Made by a program: the position numbers and the translations under genes. A DNA stretch of 5,761 bases from positions 1-5,761 of the forward strand of contig WRKB01000217.1 in the NCBI GenBank assembly GCA_009778295.1. The letters are read 5' to 3'. The notes under the pieces were generated by a model. The model worked only from the letters and a program-made list of their open reading frames with translations. It made no database searches and had not been told where the DNA came from. This document shows, piece by piece, positions 1-5,761 of this stretch (within the stretch, counting starts at the first letter, position 1; every line of letters starts with the position of its first letter). The stretch comes from Betaproteobacteria bacterium (GTDB taxonomy: Bacteria; Desulfobacterota; Desulfovibrionia; Desulfovibrionales; Desulfovibrionaceae).

Positions 1-2409
1 CGTGCCCGGCGGCTCTGCCTGCTCCATGACAAAGGTGGTATTGGCCCTGATTTCCCGCAAAGCCAATACTGCCGGAGACAAGCCCGCAGTCATCTGCTCC
101 GCAAGGTTCTGGGCGTCGGCCAGGGTGTTGGGTGACCGGACTTTCAACGTCTGGACAGCCTGATTCCAGGAAATTATGTAATCCTTAAAATACATTGCCC
201 GGACATCTTTATGTATTTTGCTGATGTCGAGGGTGCTCAGCAACGTGACGCCCGAACCGAAGATCCAACTATCCGAGGTCATGCCGCGTATTATATCTGG
301 GCAACGCTTGATAAGATATTCGTCGTATCCTTTTCTGGTATAGAGATAAGGAATGGGGAAGGTGTCGCCCTCAAAAGGGGATTGACCGATAGCGGCCCTG
401 AAAGTGAAAGGAGGGGCGCCGCTTTCTTCAGCCTCTTCCTTCATTTTTTGATACACAAGATCGGGAAAAGGCGTTTTCAGCAGGGCTTTTCTCGCTTTGT
501 CCAGCAAAGCGGCATCCGGCTCCACTGGAATAATGCCATGGGCGATGAGATACTCCATATGATGATGCAGCGCATTTTGCACATCCGCATGGCCGAGGTA
601 ATGCGCTGACCAGCGTGTCCCCAGCCAGCCGTCAATAAATTTTTTATCGAGATATTTCGGTTGACACAGCATCAGATAGGCGATGAGCGCTTTTCTCAAC
701 TCGGTTTGATTGGTCAGCGAATGTTCGATATTCTCTGCGGCATCAGCCCGCAATACAGGCATAAGGCGCGTATTCAGCGTGCCCAGATATGCCTTGTGCG
801 TCGCCCTGTCAAAAGTATCGCCATAGTAGAGCCCAAGCCCGTTTTTGATTCTGGAATCTTCCCGAGGAGAATAAATCTGTGTGGCCTCTTCAATGAGCGC
901 CAATTCAGGCAACATCGCCTGGGCATCCGATAGCTTGAGGGTCTGTTGCTGTCTGTTGGCAAAAGTGTGATATGCAACCTCAAGTTGCTCCATCCGGGAA
1001 TAGTTGTTGACAAAACTGATGCCCAAAAATGTCGCCAGAAACAGAAACAGTGCGCCCGCAGCAAGCTGTAGGCCATGACGCTGTATGCGCATGCCCCAGA
1101 TATGTTCCCTGTCGGCGTTGGCAAGCCGCGCTTCTGGGATGATTCCGTCCTGGAGCAACTTGAAAATAAAGAAACCGTTGACATACTCACCAAGGCTGGG
1201 GAGGAATCCTGCTTGCAGCGGGTTCTCCCCATCTTTGGCAGTGTTGGCAAGGAGATCTTGCTGAGACTTGGCGCTGGTGAAATAAAACCCACGAAACATA
1301 ACCGGCTTGTGGTAGCGGGAAGGGCCGAACGCCTCGAAGATAAAATCTTCAAGCCGTGGCCCCAGGTTGGCGAGCTCCTGCGGAAAGCGGAACATATCTC
1401 CGCGTGAGGGAATATCCCGCTCACGATGGATTTTGGAGATGATCTGCTCGTTGAGAATCTGCATCAACGTTTTCAGTTCCGTCCGGACGGCATCCGGAGA
1501 CATGGACGCTTCTTTGGACGGGCACCCGAAAATCTGTTCCCGCTCAGCCCGTGAAAGATGCGCGAAGAACTGATTAAAGCCGGGGACGGCGTCGCATTTT
1601 GTGAAGACAAGATATACCGGCACATATGAACGCAGGTGCTTGAGCATCTCGCTCAAACGGGTGCGGATATTGCGGGCTAAATGTTGACGGAGGGCGGCGT
1701 CGTTATCTGTAATGTCCCGCATGCTGATGCAGACGATGATGCCGTTCAGCGGGCGGGCGGGACGAGCCTTGAACAGGCATTTCAGCAAAGACATCCAGAT
1801 GTTGTGCGCAAGTGTATAGGGCTTCGCTTGGGCGTATTCCCCTGGAATATCGAAAAAAACCGCATCGTTGCCATAAAGCGGTTCACAGTGCTCCGTGGGA
1901 TTGAGTTGGTACAGATAGCGGTCGGCCTGCTCGTTCAGCGGGAATTTCAGTCCGGAATTCAGCAATAAAGCGGTTTTGCCGCAGCTGGGCGTACCCAGTA
2001 TGAGATACCAGGGCAGCACATAGCGGGAACGGGTTTTGCTCCCATAAAAACTTGATTGGGTGACCGTTTTGACGGCAGCCTTTACGCGGTTCCGGACATG
2101 GTCAATTTTTTCCTTCAGGCGTTCTTTGTCCTGTTCCTGTTTTTCAATAACCTGAGCCCGTTCAGGATCGGCACGTTCCTTTTTCCGTTTTCTGCCGTAA
2201 TGGAAAACAAGGAAAAGCCCCCAGCAAAAAATCAAGATGAGTATCGCCACCAATTTGGCCACAACCGTGTCGAGCAGCACATATCCGTCAATTGCCACCA
2301 GCGGGCCGACAATCCATATCAAGAGCGCCAGAATGCATGTGACGCACAGGGCTACAAACCAGGGAGTGCGGAATAATTCTCCTATCCTTCTGAAAAAACG
2401 AAAGATCAT
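1..2409 (-). CDS. tssM: TssM (IcmF/VasK family) T6SS inner-membrane protein, N-terminal 803 residues, 3' end outside window
   Basis: TssM is the large inner-membrane subunit of the TssJLM complex: it binds TssL in the inner membrane and reaches through the periplasm to TssJ. Translating the minus strand from the ATG at 2409 gives 803 codons without a stop, running off the window at base 1. Family members are usually about 1,100-1,300 residues, so the periplasmic C-terminus is missing here. Visible parts: two N-terminal membrane segments (about 17-37 and 46-70); a basic, charged linker (about 72-110); a cytoplasmic GTPase-like domain with P-loop GTPSCGKT (139-146), Walker B-like FFDIPGEY (185-192) and TKCD (270-273); the family motif RGFYFTSA (373-380); a third membrane segment (about 447-467); then the IcmF-related periplasmic region, including IPYLYTRKGYDEY and a WIFGSG motif. 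The start overlaps the tssL stop as ATGA and has an AGGGGG ribosome site 7 bases upstream. Family assignment is firm; NTPase activity is inferred. Confidence 0.96.
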   Translation of the reverse strand, partial: MIFRFFRRIGELFRTPWFVALCVTCILALLIWIVGPLVAIDGYVLLDTVVAKLVAILILIFCWGLFLVFHYGRKRKKERADPERAQVIEKQEQDKERLKEKIDHVRNRVKAAVKTVTQSSFYGSKTRSRYVLPWYLILGTPSCGKTALLLNSGLKFPLNEQADRYLYQLNPTEHCEPLYGNDAVFFDIPGEYAQAKPYTLAHNIWMSLLKCLFKARPARPLNGIIVCISMRDITDNDAALRQHLARNIRTRLSEMLKHLRSYVPVYLVFTKCDAVPGFNQFFAHLSRAEREQIFGCPSKEASMSPDAVRTELKTLMQILNEQIISKIHRERDIPSRGDMFRFPQELANLGPRLEDFIFEAFGPSRYHKPVMFRGFYFTSAKSQQDLLANTAKDGENPLQAGFLPSLGEYVNGFFIFKLLQDGIIPEARLANADREHIWGMRIQRHGLQLAAGALFLFLATFLGISFVNNYSRMEQLEVAYHTFANRQQQTLKLSDAQAMLPELALIEEATQIYSPREDSRIKNGLGLYYGDTFDRATHKAYLGTLNTRLMPVLRADAAENIEHSLTNQTELRKALIAYLMLCQPKYLDKKFIDGWLGTRWSAHYLGHADVQNALHHHMEYLIAHGIIPVEPDAALLDKARKALLKTPFPDLVYQKMKEEAEESGAPPFTFRAAIGQSPFEGDTFPIPYLYTRKGYDEYLIKRCPDIIRGMTSDSWIFGSGVTLLSTLDISKIHKDVRAMYFKDYIISWNQAVQTLKVRSPNTLADAQNLAEQMTAGLSPAVLALREIRANTTFVMEQAEPPGT

Positions 2410-3377
2410 TGCTGTTCCCCCTCTTGAAGAGAATTTTTGGAAGCGGCTCCTGCCGGAGCATCCTCAGCAGACGCATTTTCCGTCGCGCTTTCTTCGTCTG
2501 ATTCGGATTGTTCCGTTTTGATGTAGGGAGCCGCGGCAGGGGCGTGTTTCGCGTATTGCGTCAGCAACGAATCGGCTTTTGAAGCAAGCAGGCGTGAAAA
2601 TCCCCAAAACGTGACTGACAGGCAAAACACAACAACAATGGCAACCAACCAGGCGGGTATATACGCGTATATTTTGCTTTTTGAAGCTGTTATGGGAATC
2701 TTGCCGGCAAGATCCATGCGAGCTTCTCCTCTGAGCAGGCGGATTTGCCGGTATAGTTGCTCGCGTAGCGCTTCCACCGCAAGCGATCCTCTGTCTTCGA
2801 CCCGGTATTTGCCTTCGAAACCGAAACTCAAAAGCAGATAGAGCAATTCCAGAATATAGAGGTTGCTGGCCGGCTGTTGCATGGTTTTTTCCAACACCAT
2901 AAAAAAGCGTTCCCCGCCCCAGGTTTCATTGTGAAAAGTGCTGAGCAAAGAACGCGGCGACCAGGAGTCTCCGGCGTCGGGAATGTTCGAACCGGTGATG
3001 CTTTCATCCAGTGCCGTGCAGAGTACATACCTGGCTGCGGTCATTTGCGCTTCGCTCACCCCGAGGGCCTGAGCTTGGGCGGTGAAGCCTCTGACTTCAG
3101 CTTCCAGCCGTGTTCTTAATGTCTCCAGCTCTTCTATCTTCCCATCCCGCAGGAGTATCATGTCTGTAAGCAGTTTCGCGGCGGCGTTGACCAGCGGATT
3201 CAATCCGGGGGTATACGCTTCAATGGAACTCTGTTGCGCGATATATTGCGGGTTGCGCGGGATTTGCCTGCTTTGGGCCACCGTCACCGGGGCAAATGGA
3301 AGAGGAGTAGTCTTTCGACTTTTGTCGAGATGGATGACTGTCTTCTCAAAGTCGTTTTCTTCCTGATGCTGTGACAT
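2406..3377 (-). CDS. tssL: TssL (DotU/IcmH family) T6SS inner-membrane protein with C-terminal tail
   Basis: TssL is a tail-anchored inner-membrane protein whose cytoplasmic helical domain contacts TssM and the baseplate. The 323-residue product has DotU hallmarks in order: NPLVNAAAKLL (60-70), ARYVLCTALDE (115-125), LLSTFHNETWGGERFF (144-159) and LLLSFGFEGKYRV (181-193), followed by a single membrane helix (about 237-260). About 60 residues follow the helix, ending in an Ala/Glu/Ser-rich acidic stretch (about 278-323). There is no OmpA-like peptidoglycan-binding domain, which extended TssL proteins carry. The first 50 residues are polar and probably flexible; Thr13 in EKTVIHL resembles the phosphothreonine region of some FHA-regulated TssL proteins. 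The start follows the tssK stop by 3 bases, with AAGGAG 6 bases upstream inside the last tssK codons. The stop overlaps the tssM start. Assignment is firm; the function of the tail is unknown. Confidence 0.97.
   Translation of the reverse strand: MSQHQEENDFEKTVIHLDKSRKTTPLPFAPVTVAQSRQIPRNPQYIAQQSSIEAYTPGLNPLVNAAAKLLTDMILLRDGKIEELETLRTRLEAEVRGFTAQAQALGVSEAQMTAARYVLCTALDESITGSNIPDAGDSWSPRSLLSTFHNETWGGERFFMVLEKTMQQPASNLYILELLYLLLSFGFEGKYRVEDRGSLAVEALREQLYRQIRLLRGEARMDLAGKIPITASKSKIYAYIPAWLVAIVVVFCLSVTFWGFSRLLASKADSLLTQYAKHAPAAAPYIKTEQSESDEESATENASAEDAPAGAASKNSLQEGEQQ
2417..2422 (-). promoter_or_regulatory. Ribosome binding site of tssM
   Basis: AGGGGG on the minus strand lies within the last codons of tssL, 7 bases before the tssM ATG that overlaps the tssL stop as ATGA. 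It is a fair rather than perfect match, and the overlap suggests that tssM translation is coupled to that of tssL, its complex partner. Confidence 0.65.
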
Positions 3378-3380
3378 GCA

Positions 3381-4724
3381 TTACTCCTTGATGGCCCACA
3401 ACTGTAACTGCAGACCCGGAAAAGTTCCGGAAACATGTACCGCACAGCCCGTGGATGTTTCAAACTGTGCACGTTGTTTGGACGTAAGGTCCAATTGAAA
3501 ATAACTTTTTCCCGCATGGAAGGGGATTTGCCGTGGAGCTACCGGCAGGGGTTGTATTTTGACGCCCGGCAACTGTCCATTGACCAGTTCGCGGATGTTT
3601 TCGGGAGTGCCGATTTTGAGCTGGCGCGGCAAAAGTGTCCGTAACTGCTCCTGATCCATATCGGCATGGGCCACCAGTACAAAGATCGAGGTGCCAAGCA
3701 ACTTTTTGTCATGGATCGGGGCGTAGCTGACATTGTCCTTGCGTGGCTGCAAGGGAAGCAACACCGCATGCTGCTCAAGCACCATGCTCAGGGCATAACG
3801 AGCCTGTTCCATAATAAGGGCAAAGCTTTTGTATTGCGCGCCGTGATCATAGGCCGGCAGCGAATGCGGACGTTTTCCGCCTTCAACGAAAGTCGCAAGT
3901 TCACCTGCCAGTGCCAGCAGCAAGGCATAGAAACTTTCGGGGTGGAGAGAGGCGATTGCGCTTTGATGGCGGAATACGGGTTCCAGACTGTTGATGCATT
4001 GCAAAAGAAGAAAATCCGCGATTTCAGCCGTTCCAGTTTGGCCGCTGTTGCTGATGCGACTGGCCAGATGATCACCCCTGTGGTTCAACAGACCAAGAAC
4101 TTCACGCAGATACCCTGAAAGGACCGGGGAGGCTCCCAGGTGCAGAAAAGTGGGGGAAAAATCCTTGTCGAGGATAACATGCTGATCCTGGCGGCATTCT
4201 ATCACCTGGGCGACCGGCATGGTGACGAAACCTTTTATGTTTGCGTCTTCCTCAAACATCAGGCGCAAATCAAAGCGGCCGCAGAAAATCTGTATTTCTC
4301 CGCTGCTTTTGTTTTTGTACGCGTTGCTGTCGCGTGCCGCCGTCGGATTGCGAATATAGCGGGTAGCAAGCCCCGAGGCGGCTTCATCCCGGCTTTCCAA
4401 TGCGCCATCAAAGGATATCGGCAAAGCCAGCATGACTCTTTTTTTGTCCGTCATGCCGGGCGCAATATCCATGACCAACGACTCCTGCCCGTGTCCGATT
4501 TCAAACAGGGTGCCGTCAGGCAGAATTCCCTGAGCCTTACTGAGCACGACCTTGCCCATGCTCAGGCTTTGCTCGTCAATGAGAAATTCCGTAAAGCCCC
4601 ACGCATACGGCCGCAGCATGTTGCTGCGCACGCGCACCTGCATGTCAAAATATCTGTCCTGTTGCTGAAAATGGACAGGGCTGACCGCCATTCCTTCTGC
4701 CCATATAATCTTTTCTGGAATCAT
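3381..4724 (-). CDS. tssK: TssK (ImpJ/VasE family) T6SS baseplate-membrane complex adaptor
   Basis: TssK is a cytoplasmic trimeric adaptor that joins the TssEFG-containing baseplate to the TssJLM membrane complex; its fold resembles phage receptor-binding proteins. The 447-residue product is full length for the family. It begins with the characteristic segment KIIWAEGMAVSPVHFQQQDRY (about residues 5-25), the most diagnostic TssK signature. The middle region (about 195-315) is alpha-helical in character and corresponds to the trimerising middle domain. The C-terminal region (about 345-447) carries IPFHAGKSYFQLD (400-412), matching the conserved end of the family that mediates membrane-complex binding. 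No signal peptide or membrane helix is visible, as expected for a cytosolic protein. The gene lies 18 bases after tssJ and 3 bases before tssL. The ATG at 4724 is preferred because the conserved N-terminal segment begins immediately after it. Confidence 0.97.
   Translation of the reverse strand: MIPEKIIWAEGMAVSPVHFQQQDRYFDMQVRVRSNMLRPYAWGFTEFLIDEQSLSMGKVVLSKAQGILPDGTLFEIGHGQESLVMDIAPGMTDKKRVMLALPISFDGALESRDEAASGLATRYIRNPTAARDSNAYKNKSSGEIQIFCGRFDLRLMFEEDANIKGFVTMPVAQVIECRQDQHVILDKDFSPTFLHLGASPVLSGYLREVLGLLNHRGDHLASRISNSGQTGTAEIADFLLLQCINSLEPVFRHQSAIASLHPESFYALLLALAGELATFVEGGKRPHSLPAYDHGAQYKSFALIMEQARYALSMVLEQHAVLLPLQPRKDNVSYAPIHDKKLLGTSIFVLVAHADMDQEQLRTLLPRQLKIGTPENIRELVNGQLPGVKIQPLPVAPRQIPFHAGKSYFQLDLTSKQRAQFETSTGCAVHVSGTFPGLQLQLWAIKE
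3384..3389 (-). promoter_or_regulatory. Ribosome binding site of tssL
   Basis: AAGGAG on the minus strand is formed by the last two sense codons of tssK (Lys-Glu) and lies 6 bases before the tssL ATG. It supports the start at 3377 over the overlapping out-of-frame ATG two codons' width upstream (AATGCATG context), which opens no conserved frame. Confidence 0.8.
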
Positions 4725-4735
4725 GCCTGCTCTCG

Positions 4736-4742
4736 CTCCCTT
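4736..4742 (-). promoter_or_regulatory. Probable ribosome binding site of tssK
   Basis: AAGGGAG on the minus strand directly follows the tssJ stop and sits 11 bases before the tssK ATG, slightly longer than ideal. It occupies part of the 18-base gap, the longest intergenic space in the window. The nearer purine-rich GAGAGCAGG is a weaker alternative. The gap is too short for a separate promoter or terminator. Confidence 0.6.
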
Positions 4743-5429
4743 TTATTGTGATTGTATGGGCCGCATGGCGGGCACCTGCTGTTTGTAGGGCTGAGGCGCG
4801 CCTGGCGATCCTTGGGCAACAGGCGGGGAAGGCATATTTCGTTCCAGCCCTCCGGCGCTGTCATGCTCATGTCCGGTGACTGGCTGCTCCATCGGTCTCT
4901 GAAGGGCGTTTTGAGAATCTGTTGCGCCAGGGTCTTGCTGGTGTAATCTGATTGCTTCTTCCGGTTGCCAGGATGACGCTTCTTTTTCGGGGATAAGCAG
5001 TATGCTGGCATCGTTCAATTCCATGGCGACCGTGTTGCCCGATTCCGGATTAATGCTCTGAATGGCCCGCCACTGCGCGCGTTCCATGTGCCTGAAGCCG
5101 GCCACCAGCCCCACAAAGCGCGTGTTTTCCCCAGGCTGATAGGCGATTCTTCGCACTTCACCAGGAGTCAGCACCAGTTCGTCAGCCGCGATAAGATCCG
5201 CGCCAAGCGTCTGTACTGGTTGTTCAAACAAAGTCTGAAAGTCTGCCTGTTTAAACGCGACATCCCGGCGAAGCTCATACATCTTTACGATAACAGGCGA
5301 GGGGCGCCCTGAATAGTCCGGATTGACGTTCGGCTGGCTGGCGACGACAAGGTCAATGCGGGGCTTTGAGCAACCGGACAAACAGGCAACACACAGGATG
5401 ATACACAAAAATGGCAAACGGCATTTCAT
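4743..5429 (-). CDS. tssJ: TssJ (VasD/SciN family) T6SS outer-membrane lipoprotein with Pro/Gln-rich C-terminal tail
   Basis: TssJ is the outer-membrane lipoprotein of the TssJLM complex; in the periplasm it holds the C-terminal domain of TssM. The 228-residue product starts with a basic n-region (MKCR), a hydrophobic core and the lipobox LSGC (17-20), giving lipidation at Cys20. Ser at +2 predicts Lol transport to the outer membrane rather than retention in the inner one. The region from about 24 to 147 matches the TssJ beta-sandwich: IDLVVASQPNVNPD near its start, PSPVIVKMYELR (44-55), FVGLVAGFRHME (105-116) and WRAI (120-123). After about residue 150 comes a roughly 78-residue tail rich in Gln, Pro, Gly and Ala. 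Family members are usually about 150-190 residues, so this tail is extra. The start overlaps the last base of the tagH stop and has AAAGGAG 7 bases upstream. Confidence is high for identity, low for any role of the tail. Confidence 0.94.
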   Translation of the reverse strand: MKCRLPFLCIILCVACLSGCSKPRIDLVVASQPNVNPDYSGRPSPVIVKMYELRRDVAFKQADFQTLFEQPVQTLGADLIAADELVLTPGEVRRIAYQPGENTRFVGLVAGFRHMERAQWRAIQSINPESGNTVAMELNDASILLIPEKEASSWQPEEAIRLHQQDPGATDSQNALQRPMEQPVTGHEHDSAGGLERNMPSPPVAQGSPGAPQPYKQQVPAMRPIQSQ

Positions 5430-5761
5430 TACTTCTCTCCTTTCTGACGTTCAATACGGGGATTAAGGGTACGGCCCTGCACCTGGTAAGCGCGGGCGAA
5501 ATCTTGCAGGAAAAGGGCGGCAAAGCCATCGTGATCGTCATGCAACGATTGATACATGCGAGTGAACGTGCGCCAGAGATTTGCGGTTCGATTCATACGA
5601 ACCGGGCCGTTTATATCCAGGCGGGCTTCCACAGCCTGAGGGGAAAGTTTTTCCAGAGATGCTCGTACAGCGGCACGCGCTCCGGCCAGAAGCCCCATGT
5701 GATGGCTGTGCAGATCGGCAAATGCCGCGTGGACGGATTGTACCGGCGGCAGGATGCCTTT
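5429..5761 (-). CDS. tagH: TagH-type FHA-domain protein, C-terminal 110 residues only; 5' end outside window
   Basis: The frame is open from the window edge at 5761 to a TAA at 5429-5431, giving 110 codons of C-terminus. An internal ATG at 5698 is not the start, because the reading frame and the family similarity continue upstream of it. The visible part matches the C-terminal domain of T6SS-associated FHA proteins (TagH/ImpI/Fha type): a helical stretch AAFADLHSHHMGLLAGARAA, then LSPQAVEARL, LWRTFTRMYQSLHDD and FLQDFARAYQ near the end. The N-terminal FHA domain, which binds phosphothreonine in characterised members, would lie to the right of the window and is not seen. In systems with a threonine phosphorylation pathway, this protein couples the PpkA kinase and PppA phosphatase to assembly of the secretion machine. 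The downstream tssJ start overlaps the stop by one base, which suggests translational coupling. The family call rests on the C-terminal pattern and the gene order. Confidence 0.85.
   Translation of the reverse strand, partial: KGILPPVQSVHAAFADLHSHHMGLLAGARAAVRASLEKLSPQAVEARLDINGPVRMNRTANLWRTFTRMYQSLHDDHDGFAALFLQDFARAYQVQGRTLNPRIERQKGEK
5437..5443 (-). promoter_or_regulatory. Ribosome binding site of tssJ
   Basis: AAAGGAG on the minus strand lies 7 bases upstream of the tssJ ATG and inside the final codons of tagH. The good match and spacing support the start at 5429. Its position inside the upstream gene, with the TAATG stop/start overlap, suggests reinitiation by ribosomes finishing tagH. 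Confidence 0.8.

Noticed and set aside
774..1424. 216-codon minus-strand open frame inside tssM
   Set aside because: It lies in a different frame from tssM, whose frame is continuous here and carries the RGFYFTSA motif and third membrane segment. The alternative product is Ser/Arg/Pro-rich with no recognisable domain, so it is a shadow frame.
1..2409. Possible disrupted tssM, since no complete long frame is evident within the window
   Set aside because: Codon-by-codon translation from 2409 to 1 shows no stop or frameshift; the gene only lacks its end because the window cuts it.
211..2521. Series of plus-strand open frames of 68-132 codons
   Set aside because: All lie antisense to tssM or tssL, whose frames show conserved family motifs throughout; their products have the composition of shadow translations.
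4140..4751. 203-codon plus-strand open frame antisense to tssK
   Set aside because: It is the reverse complement of well-conserved tssK coding sequence, has no convincing ribosome site and its product resembles no family I know.
5429..5698. Stand-alone 89-residue gene starting at the ATG at 5698
   Set aside because: The frame stays open to the window edge and the upstream 21 codons fit the TagH C-terminal domain, so the ATG is an internal methionine of a longer gene.
1..5761. Mobile elements, CRISPR arrays, tRNA/rRNA genes, or effector/immunity genes
   Set aside because: Essentially all bases are in the five conserved T6SS genes; I saw no repeat arrays, terminal inverted repeats, transposase motifs, RNA gene signatures, or effector or immunity genes.

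Overview
The window is a compact, single-strand segment of a type VI secretion system (T6SS) gene cluster. All genes read on the minus strand, so transcription runs from the right-hand end to the left. In that order they are: the C-terminal 110 codons of a TagH-type FHA-domain regulator (cut by the window edge at 5761), tssJ (outer-membrane lipoprotein), tssK (baseplate adaptor), tssL (DotU-type inner-membrane protein) and the first 803 codons of tssM (IcmF-type inner-membrane NTPase-fold protein, cut by the edge at 1).

The source is a Gram-negative, proteobacteria-like bacterium: the cluster is a canonical T6SS, tssJ encodes an outer-membrane lipoprotein with a clear lipobox, and base composition is close to even. 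The tagH-tssJ-tssK-tssL-tssM order is common in proteobacterial T6SS clusters. I cannot assign a genus; a delta- or gammaproteobacterial host is only a weak guess.

Layout: TagH (5429-5761, partial) overlaps TssJ (4743-5429) by one base. An 18-base gap follows before TssK (3381-4724), then a 3-base gap before TssL (2406-3377), then a 4-base ATGA overlap into TssM (1-2409, partial). Every start has a purine-rich ribosome binding site inside or just after the preceding gene. There is no intergenic space for an internal promoter or terminator, so this is one polycistronic unit whose promoter and end lie outside the window.

Together, TssJ, TssL and TssM form the envelope-spanning membrane complex. 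TssK links that complex to the phage-tail-like baseplate, and TagH is the FHA component of a probable Thr phosphorylation switch. The core genes look intact and ordinary. The less usual details are an N-terminal threonine in TssL that could be the FHA ligand, low-complexity C-terminal tails on TssL and TssJ, absence of an OmpA-like domain on TssL, and a divergent Walker B region in TssM. I see no undescribed system, mobile element, CRISPR array or RNA gene.
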